Positions 56,795 to 64,000 of a DNA stretch of 64,000 bases are shown one piece after another. The stretch comes from Coix lacryma-jobi var. lacryma-jobi. Its lineage: Eukaryota; Streptophyta; Magnoliopsida; Poales; Poaceae. The stretch spans positions 67,287,201-67,351,200 of the forward strand of contig CM019826.1 in assembly GCA_009763385.1 (NCBI GenBank), written 5' to 3'. How positions within the stretch are numbered: position 1 is the stretch's first letter; the number at the start of each line of letters is the position of its first letter. The position numbers and the translations under genes were made by a program. The notes below the pieces were generated by a model. The model worked only from the letters and a program-made list of their open reading frames with translations. It ran no database searches and was not told the DNA's origin.

Positions 56795-57378
56795 TTACAA
56801 GGAACCTTCGCTCCCTTCAATTAACATCAAATCACCAGAGCCCTCGCTACCTTCCTCAAACTCTGGCTCCACCGCAACGATGGGTCCCCACAACAAAGGA
56901 GCTGCCGGAACAATTGGCAGCTCCCCAGACAAAACCCTAGCCCGATACATATATGTACGGCCTACATCACTGACCTCCGAAGGTTCCTCCTTTGGGACCA
57001 CTAACGATCCGTCCGAACCTAAATCTAGTTCGGTTCGCCCAAACAAGTACTCCAAGGCTGTGTTCTCATCAATATCATCATCAATTCCAACTTGCGAGGA
57101 CGAAGAAGCACCAAAAAATAACGGGTGGCCTGCCGGTCAGTAAAGTCCGCCTCGCGCCAAAAACGGCTCGACCTGCTATTTTTTAAATCGTACCTTCGCA
57201 CCTTCGACCACCAAAAACGCTCGAAGGTCAGTGAGGGATGTTTCAGCTTAGCACGAGCCCAAGATTCGCCAGTTACAAAAATATCTTGATAATTTAACGT
57301 CAGGGGCGTCACATCAAACACTTCTAGCACGGTTCCATCAGGAACCTGCATTACCATAGAATTAAAAAGTATCGTCAA
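56795..57378 (-). pseudogene. Tat antisense ORF 2, frameshifted
   Basis: On minus the frame reads VPDGTVLEVFDVTPLTLNYQ, SWARAKLKHPSLTFERFWWS and KNSRSSRFWREADFTDRQ. After a frame change near 57100 it continues with an acidic stretch (FGRTELDLGSDGSLVVPKEE) to 56795. Antisense ORFs between integrase and the 3' LTR are known in Tat elements. I do not recognise the domain. It may be a further exon of the larger antisense gene. Confidence 0.5.
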
Positions 57379-57438
57379 GTCATTCCACCTACCTCACACA
57401 TTACAAAATAACCTTCTCACCCATACAATCCTAAATTC

Positions 57439-60331
57439 TCACACCTGCTCGGCTTCCCCGTGCTTGCCCGTCTCAACCCCGCCAGTGGCAGCATCCACAC
57501 CTTCAGCAGGTGCCTCCTCCGTGGCCACCTCTTCCTCGACACCTTCGCCAGTGGTCGGGGCATCCGCGACCAAAGAGTCAACCTCGACTGGTGGAACCTC
57601 TGCAGAACTAGGAGCAGGAACAGCTTCGGAGCTACCACCAGCATCAATGGCCGCAGGCGGCGAAGGCATCGCCTCCCTCCGAGCCTGTAAGCACAAATAA
57701 GAGAAAAGAAACCTAAGTTAACACCAACTCCATAATCATTGAAACAAAGCCAAAAAACCAGTCTATCCAATAACGCGAACCTGACGAGTAGCCTCGGCAG
57801 CTTCCTCGAAAGCAAGAGCGCGACCACCGCCAGCAATCCAAAACCGGCGAAGCAAGCGCATCGCACAATTCCGAACTTCGGCGTCCGCGATCTTCATTTG
57901 GCGCACCTCGTCCACGGTTGGAAACTTATGGTTGGGTTTCTTAATTTTGCGAAGGTGTTCGCAATCTGCCTGACGAAGCGTACCAGCCATCGCCAGTGCT
58001 CCGGCATACCCACCAAAATCTGCAGCATTCCCAACCAACGAGCTAAACACATCCAGCTCATTACATAACCAACCTTCAAAACCCGCTGCGTCTTCAGCAT
58101 GCAGCGGTTCCCCGGCAGAACCTCCGGCTTCGGTCAAGCATGTATCTATCTTATTTTTAACCCTCCCCATGCTTTCTCGCCAAGCCTCGGCTTGGGTAGC
58201 CAGCTCCGTGGACAGCTCTTCTATGCGCTTGTTCGCAGCCAACAAATCCTTGTCCTTTTGCCGGCTAGCAGCCAGGAGCTCCGCGTTGCTATTCGCAACC
58301 TCTTGTGCTTCATCTCGCGATTTCTTAACCTTCTCCAAAGCAGCTTTGAGCTCAATCTCTTTGTTTTCCAAACTCTGGCGAAGCTCTTTATTAGCTTTCT
58401 CCGCGTCACTCAACCGGTCATTCAGGTAGTGGAGATTGTAACTTGCCCTCCGGCGCGCCGACCGGCTGAGAAGCATCAGCTCAGCCACTTTGACGTCAAT
58501 ATCATCGTGAAGTCCCTCCAAGGGCTCGTTGGCCAGCCGAAGCTCCGCCTCTGGCACACAAATACGGTTAAACACCCGACCCAGAAAGCGCCTTTCCTCC
58601 GGAGCACACTGCAAGTGACATTCTCGAAGGTCCGGACTCGTGAAAAGCTCGGTCGCCGGGTCGGAAACTCCAAGTTTCTTCGCATAATAAGGAAGACATG
58701 ACCGGCTAGCCTCGCCATACGGCCTCTTCCCCGGGGTCCGGTCCGATTCGACGTCACCCTTAAACTCAAAACCTTCGACCCAAATGTGCGAGCCAGCAAA
58801 CTCGGGAAACGACCCTCGCGGAGGACTCTCTGGCTCAAAGTCCCGTATGATGTCATCAATGCTTCGCGCAGCCGCAGCACCAACACTGGACGAGGCTATT
58901 CCTTTTCCTCGAGCGTCCTCGATGGATACGTCTTCATCGGAGTTACCTTCGCTACTTGACGTATCACTATCCTCGTCGGAGGAGTCCTCTTCAGTACCGC
59001 CCTCCTTTTCTTCCTTCTCCCTTCCTCCTCATCATCATCGGAGCCACCCTCGTCATCCGAGATTTGAACCAAAGCACCAATACCGCCCACGCGGGGCACC
59101 CGTCCTCCAGTCTTCCCAGTGCCTCGGCCGCTCGAAACAATGGCCGAGGATGAGGAAGTGGCGGTACCTCCCGAACCGACGGCGACCTTCGTCGCAAGTG
59201 TTTTAACTCGACCACCGGCGCCGCGCGTCCTCGGCCACGACCCCTCTTCGGCGAGAGAAACAACTTCCCCTCCGCAGAAGCACGTTTCCTTTTCTTTGGC
59301 GCATCTTCGCTCGACGGAGCAGGCCAACTCACATACTGAACCCCAAGACTGTCAAACATCCTGTTAACCCGACCTCCGCTACCTACCGAGCTGTGGATCG
59401 CTTTAGTCTCCAACGTGGAAAGCTTTCCAACAAGTTCCACCGCCCACCCCTGAACACGCTTGTAGACTGCTTCGACCCCATCTTCTCGCCTGGGAAATTT
59501 CTTCAGAAGTTTATCCCAAACCTTATCAAGGTCAACCTTCGGCTTCTTCAAGCCCCTACCCTCGTACCTCGAGTCTTCCCGACTGCAAACCACGCCTGTC
59601 TCCGGCTGAGGGGCCAAATCTTAGCACAACAGTACTCCTCGACCAAGTCGCGAGCACACTGAGACCGCGCCACAACCCTCAAACAATCAACACAAGCGTG
59701 AGCCTCGGAGCTCATCATAGCTTCGGCGCTAACATCACCAAGTGGCGAAAGCTCGCCGCAGAGCTCTGCATTCCCACTAAGTTTATAGTAAAACCAGGAC
59801 TCCTGCCACCCACTGGTCCACTTATTTTTCTGGGCTTGCACCGGCAACTCCGACCCAGCGCGATGGCAAAAAGTGTATACTGCAAACTGTCCAAGACTGG
59901 TGTTACCTCCGCGATCCGAGATCTTGCGAGGTTGCATGTGCACTCGATGGGTCCGAACAAACCCCTCAACATGAGGAACAATACCCTGAGAGCGGCACGC
60001 CCAGATATAAACTGACATCTTTGTAAAGCACGAGGGTGTGAGCTGGTGGAAGCGCAAGTTGAACCTTCGCAGAACCGAGGTCACAAAAGAGTCAACAGGG
60101 AAGCGAAGACCGGCTGAAAAAAATTCCTCAAATACAACAACCTCATCTGCGTCCGGCTTCGGCACCGTCTCCCCGGCACTGGTCCTCGCTTTACCTTCCT
60201 CAATCCAAACCCCACCTGACATAAGACGCAATCTCCGCGGTGCAAACTCGGCTGAGTCCGAACTCGAAGGTAATCCCCTCATCCGCGGCTGTGGGAGAAA
60301 CAGCGCGAGCAGTTTGCTTCAACCTAGCCAT
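57439..60331 (-). pseudogene. Tat antisense ORF 1 with H3-like start (PF04195-type), frameshifted
   Basis: The ATG at 60331 on minus begins MARLKQTARAVSP. Against H3, A1, R2, K4, Q5, T6, A7 and R8 agree; T3 is L and K9 is A. After a frame change near 60275, the frame 60282-59548 shows FFSAGLRFPVDSFVTSVLRR, FHQLTPSCFTKMSVYIWACR and NKWTSGWQESWFYYKL, which fit the family called putative gypsy-type transposon (PF04195). Further pieces in several frames follow: basic KKRKRAS and SPKRGRGRGR (about 59300), acidic SDDEGGSDDDEEEG (about 59040), and a long coiled coil (58450-58180). A candidate intron (57780-57685) leads to an acidic last exon (57684-57439). A TATA box lies upstream at 60487-60478. 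Its role is unknown. Confidence 0.7.
57685..57780 (-). other. Candidate intron in Tat antisense ORF
   Basis: On minus, CAG|GTTCGC at 57781/57780 and tttcttttctcttatttgtgcttacag ending at 57685 (strong pyrimidine tract) bound 96 bp. Splicing would remove an in-frame stop and join the coiled-coil frame to ARREAMPSPPAAIDAGGSS. The donor is weak beyond GT. Confidence 0.55.
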
Positions 60332-60415
60332 CTCTTCAGCTGCTAACGCTACCGAACAGCGAACGCCTGTCTCAACCCTCGCAGACAAGCTAAAACAAAC
60401 CTTCGCTACAAGCAA

Positions 60416-60704
60416 ATTGCAACAGCAGGATGGCTATAGCAGAGGAGGGCACAATCCAAACTCCTCACCCACCCCTTCTATTTATAGACCGGGTGGCGGA
60501 ACGCCCCCCCGATAACACCGGCACGAAAACCAAAAAGCCACGGCACAAAAAACGAAACGGACTCCTACAGTTCAAAAAACAATACTACGGCCCGGCCCAA
60601 AAGCAGCCGCGGGCGTCGCTGCCGAGGGTCCCGTCTCTTTCCCGTTGAAAGGCGCTGCTTGGGCCTAAACACGGTTCTTTAGATCCAAGACAACGAGGGG
60701 CTAC
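60416..60704 (-). promoter_or_regulatory. Antisense promoter region (TATA at 60487-60478)
   Basis: The minus strand reads ctataaatagaagg, a strong plant TATA box, about 150 bp upstream of the antisense ATG. It differs from the LTR promoter and points the other way. The end toward the 3' LTR (acgaggggctac, 60693-60704) serves as the plus-strand PPT. Confidence 0.6.
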
Positions 60705-61361
60705 TGTTGGGGAAAGGGCCCTCGGCAGAGGCACCACGCAGGCTGGCTAAACAAAGCGGCCCTCGCGCGTCCCGCGCACCTTCGCCGCCTACCCCCCTAT
60801 TTCATCCTGTTAAGTCTCTCAGATCGCCAACCAAACCTCTGAATACTGACCCAACCTTCGGAGGTGTTCAGGTACTTTTTGCAGGAAAAGGGCGTGAAGA
60901 GCGCTGGGAGTGACCCTCGCGCATCCCGCGTACCTTCGCCAAGAGGCCCAGACCCAACTGGTGGCGAGGAACCTCAAACTCTGCAACTGGGCGGATACCT
61001 CCGCAAAACGAAGGTCGGCCCTCGTCTTTCCATCGTGAGGGTGAGCGTGAACCGAGCGGCGGCGGGCGCATGGAAAGCAGGCTAGGGTTTCGGCTCCGGC
61101 TGTGTTTGTACGAGTTTGCCCTTCTGTATGAGTAGCGCAGAGGAATCTTTCTTGTACCCTACTGTAATTTGGTCGGCACCCCTTGGTATCCCCTATAAAT
61201 ACCAGGGGGTGAACAGTGTAAAAAAGAACGATCCCTTTTGGGGAACAGAGCCACAGCAACTTTGCCTTCGTTTCCTTAGCCTTCGCTATTGCTCCCGACA
61301 CTTGGTCACCTTCGCCACTCCCCTGCACAAGTGCGGAGGTGGGGCAAGTGTGTTTCCAACA
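60705..61361 (+). repeat. Tat element 3' LTR
   Basis: 657 bp, TGTTGGGG...CCAACA, with a TATA box ctataaata at 61193-61201. It is followed by the TSD gcggg (61362-61366). Open frames on either strand have no domain. Confidence 0.92.
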
Positions 61362-61369
61362 GCGGGTTT

Positions 61370-61604
61370 GGTAGCTGAGCCTCAAAAAGCTACCCTCGAC
61401 GGTTTCCGAGTTTCGGCCTCAAAACTCGGGTGGCTGGTTTCCGAGTTCGGGCCTCAAAACTCGCATGGCCTGTATCCAGTTTGGGCCCAAAACCGGGCTA
61501 GCGGGTTTCCGAGTTTGGCCTGAAAAACTCGGGGTGGACGTTTTCCGGTTTGGGCTCAAAACCTGGGCTGGCAGGGTTCTGGTTTTTGGGCCTCAAAAAA
61601 CCGG
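61370..61604. repeat. Seven co-varying hairpins in LTR-B
   Basis: Units at 61370-61394, 61406-61429, 61442-61463, 61476-61496, 61509-61532, 61545-61566 and 61579-61604. Arms: GGTAGCT/AGCTACC, CCGAGTTT/AAACTCGG (twice), CGAGTT/AACTCG; three others have one mismatch each. The core GGCCTCA or GGGCCC is shared with LTR-A. Confidence 0.8.
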
Positions 61605-61871
61605 GGGAAGGTCCAAAAGGACGGTCGATCGATGCGTGGCGCGGCACCGAGAGGCTTGCGTTGTGGCGAAAGCACGGTGTGAGAAGGCGCGGCGGTCGAC
61701 GGTGACGACACGTGGCGGCATCCTGGAGCTTGCGTCGAGGCGAAGCGAAGGATAAGGATGAGAAGGCGCGTGGCCGTCGGATGGAAACGGCTAGAGGTGG
61801 ACGGTTTTTTACCCTAGGGGGTATTTGGGTTAGTACTTCATGTTAGGGCGTTTGGTCATTTGGACGTGCGC

Positions 61872-61881
61872 CTATATATAG
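61872..61881 (+). promoter_or_regulatory. TATA box of LTR-B
   Basis: ctatatatag precedes a transcribed-leader-like region, in the same relative place as the TATA box in LTR-A. Confidence 0.55.
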
Positions 61882-62500
61882 ATGAAGGGGCTATGTTGGA
61901 CAGCTATCTTTGGGGAGGTGTCACTCTCATTTGTTTAGGTGAGAGGAGGCTAGGGTGAGAGAGAGACCGACTCTTGTTCTTGAGCTTTTCGCCATCCGTG
62001 TTTTGTACTGCGAGGAGTGGCTTGTAACCCGACACAGAGTGCTGCACAATTCAACATCTAGTAGCAATCCAAGGATCAATTTCGCCCCTCTCTTGGTTGG
62101 CTGCAATTTGGATCGAATCGCGTTTTTGTTCTTCGCATTTTCGTTTTTCCCTTCTCGGAGATTTGCCTCGTTCTCCCTCTCCGAGCAACGATTTGCGATT
62201 CCATTTGAATCATATTGTTTGTTGCCGTGAGCTCCATCTTTCCACCGAAGGATTTCCCCTCTAACCTCACGAGCACATAGATCGGGTCGAAATCACGTTC
62301 GTTCTTCGTTTCTTTCCCTTTTCTAGTGTTCTTCGGATTTCTCATAGATTAGTTGGTTTGGAGCGATGATATCCTAGGATTAGCTTCCCAACACATAGAA
62401 GAATAGTTGGGAGAAGTTTGGTTGCAGCCCCGTTCGATTTGGTGAAGATCCAATCGATTTTGTTTTTGTCCCGTGGCAATTTTGGGCGTTCTGGGTAGTG

Positions 62501-62762
62501 GCGGACTGTCCGCCCCCCAGCCGCGGACAATCCGCGAGTCAGGGTTTAGCCGGAGCAGTGGCTGCTTTCCTCGGCATTTTTTCCCTCGGGTGACCGGCGG
62601 ATAGTCTGCCATTGACAGGGCAGACAGTCCTCGAGTTGCGCAGGGACTTTGCAGCAGGGTTGCTGTTTTTGCTACTTGGCCGGTGGACAGTCTGCCAGGG
62701 CTTTGCGGACAGTCCGCCCCTGGCGCGGACAGTCCGGCACCTTCAGCCCGAACAGTCCGGGA
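62501..62762. repeat. Array of CGGACWGTCCG palindromes in LTR-B
   Basis: About eight sites, the best being gcggactgtccgc (62501-62513) and gcggacagtccgcc (62704-62717). Others carry one or two changes. Such palindromes are a known Sirevirus LTR feature. Confidence 0.75.
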
Positions 62763-63180
62763 ATCGGCTGTAGGTTGTGTTTTTAGTGTGTTTGCTCTCC
62801 CGGCTTTTCCGCTTCATTTCCGGACATCTCGTTTGCTCCTAGAGTTCACCTAGGAACCTCTCTAGGTATCTTTGCCACATGTTAGCATCGGTATTTAGGG
62901 ATTTCCCGACGTAGCCCTCCATCTACGTTTGGGAGTGGGTCTTTTAGGAACGAACTTGGCTCGGAGTTTTGAGAGTTTTGGTTTGCTCTCTTGTGTGGTG
63001 CCTCACTGTGATCCCAGGGATCATCCACTCTCTTTCCGAGGGTCGTGGGCATCACGTTTGGGTCTGAAGCTTTTGGGGTTGATTTTGTTGGGACAGAGGC
63101 CGTAATTTTGAAAGAAATTTTTAGGCTCACATTCAGCCCCCCCCCTCTGGTCGCCTTGCTTTAGCATTTTCAGTCCTTCA

Positions 63181-63194
63181 ATTGGTATCGGAGC
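63181..63194 (+). promoter_or_regulatory. Copia primer-binding site (Met-tRNA)
   Basis: attggtatcggagc follows the LTR end directly. TGGTATCGGAGC differs from the initiator Met-tRNA site TGGTATCAGAGC by one base. Confidence 0.85.
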
Positions 63195-63326
63195 CAGTTA
63201 AGGATCTCTCTACCTTAACCAGTTCTGGATCCGCGAAGGCGACCTTTTGAGAGCGGTTGTGTTTCCGACTTTTGTTTGTCGAGGTGTTGAGCTTTTGTTT
63301 GGCTAACACTAACGGTGTTTTTGGAA

Positions 63327-64000
63327 ATGGCACCAAGCTCTTCTTCTAGTGTGTCTTTGTCCTTAGGATTGAGTCTTGGACATGCGATTGAGGACGACAC
63401 TTTGGCAAGAAGGAGTATTGCGGCTCTTAAGGCGGAACGTGAGGTGGAAGCTTTGCTGGACTTCCTAGGAGATGATAAGCATTCAACGGAGGATCGTATA
63501 CGTGAACTTGGCAAGGCCAAGAAAGGTACACTTCTCGCTAGTCATGGGATTTTGTCCCAATGATTTGAAGCTTGTTGTGATGATAACCTGAGATATGATG
63601 AGCTTTGTGATACCTTGCATAGAAAGATCAAGAAATTGAAATGCTCCATCACTAGGTTAAAATGTGGCCTTTTTCACTGGAAGTCTAGTGCGGCCTTACC
63701 TTGCATCTCTTGTAGTGACATGGTTAGGAAGAATGATGAGATATGCTTTTCTCTTGCTAGCTTAGAATCTGAAAATGAAATGTTGAAATCAAATGTTTCC
63801 ATACCATGTCTTGTTTGCTTTGACTTGCGCAAGGACCTTGTTTATGCTAAATCTGAAATAGCCTTGCTTAGGTCAAAAGCTTCTTTACCATGTGGTTCTT
63901 GTGAGTCTTTGCTTGCTGAAATTAATAAATTAAAATGGACTCACACCACATGTGTAGATGAACTTGAGCATGCTAGGGCTGAAATTATTGAGATAAATGC
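63327..64000 (+). pseudogene. gag: Sirevirus-like copia gag, 5' part, cut by window end
   Basis: The ATG at 63327 starts MAPSSSSSVSLSLGLSLGHA, then EREVEALLDFLGDDKHSTED. A TGA at 63561-63563 interrupts the frame, which then stays open to the window end. The later part has a repeated Cys pattern (LPCISCSD, IPCLVCFDL, LPCGSCESL) and heptads (ASLESENEMLKSN, AEINKLKW), giving a coiled coil as in Sirevirus gag. The CCHC knuckle and pol would lie beyond the window. The leader (63195-63326) holds no gene. Confidence 0.75.

Larger units (their letters stand above)
19301..61361 (+). mobile_element. Tat-type Ty3/gypsy element, interrupted by Cassandra and by CV3 with CV2
   Basis: The LTRs are 19301-20711 (about 656 bp without Cassandra) and 60705-61361 (657 bp). 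Both start TGTTGGGGAAA and end TTCCAACA, and the perfect 5-bp TSD gcggg flanks the element. The PBS (tttggcgccgtcc) starts at 20713. The internal region stops at 20751 and resumes at 49603 because CV3 is inserted there. It holds gag, protease, RT, two RNase H domains and integrase on plus, tandem repeats, and antisense ORFs on minus. Dual RNase H and antisense ORFs before the 3' LTR mark the Tat clade (RIRE2, Grande, Retand type). Confidence 0.92.
61362..63180 (+). mobile_element. Sirevirus-like LTR-B, main piece to the LTR end
   Basis: It continues the LTR from 19300. It holds seven co-varying hairpins (61370-61604), a TATA box (near 61872), a long leader-like region, and eight CGGAC palindromes (62501-62762). 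It ends ...tccttca at 63180, just before the PBS. No gene is seen in it. Confidence 0.75.

Overview
This is plant nuclear DNA, most likely from a panicoid grass. The window is filled almost entirely with nested LTR retrotransposons of grass type: Sirevirus-like copia, Tat-type gypsy, Tekay/Del-type chromoviruses, an Athila fragment and a Cassandra TRIM. I see no convincing host gene, tRNA or stand-alone rRNA gene. The species call is inference from element families only.

Layout and insertion order come from target-site duplications (TSDs) read in the sequence. (1) A minus-strand Sirevirus-like LTR lies at 1-~1830. A truncated minus-strand Athila pol follows (~1830-3530). A plus-strand Sirevirus-like element then starts near 3535, and its LTR is split into three pieces (3535-3945, 19130-19300, 61362-63180), followed by a primer-binding site (PBS) and a gag start that runs off the window end. 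(2) Chromovirus CV1 (3946-19129, plus, TSD gcggc/gcgtc) sits in that LTR. (3) A Tat-type gypsy element (19301-61361, plus, TSD gcggg) sits in the same LTR. (4) Its 5' LTR was hit by a complete Cassandra TRIM (19945-20694, TSD caagt). (5) Its leader was hit by chromovirus CV3 (20752-49602, minus, TSD gggag). (6) The 3' LTR of CV3 was hit by chromovirus CV2 (21705-35535, minus, TSD aagcc).

CV1, CV2 and CV3 are distinct but related. Each has LTRs of about 4.1-4.3 kb, a Met-tRNA-like PBS, an extra ORF upstream of gag (called ORF1 here), and a gag-protease-RT-RNase H-integrase polyprotein ending in a chromodomain. The most striking signal is ORF1. Its N-terminus copies the tail of histone H3 (MARTKRTARKSTGG in CV1, MGRTKETARKSTGG in CV3, a decayed VKRTARKS form in CV2). 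A unique domain, a coiled coil and an acidic C-terminus follow. Shared residues are kept while codons differ, which suggests selection on the peptide. The Tat element carries an antisense ORF, with its own TATA box, whose N-terminus (MARLKQTAR) also resembles the H3 tail. The elements therefore pair a chromodomain, known in other proteins to read methylated H3, with a self-encoded H3-like tail. That pairing is the best candidate here for an undescribed system.

The chromovirus leaders and LTRs hold further conserved structure: CAG at the start of both ORF1 and gag in all three elements, a donor-hairpin-acceptor cassette, and a phase-1 acidic exon-like segment of 132, 135 or 111 nt. The Sirevirus LTRs carry tandem hairpins whose arms co-vary. 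Most gag-pol genes are broken by stops and frameshifts. CV2 pol is one long open frame but has lost an integrase zinc cysteine.
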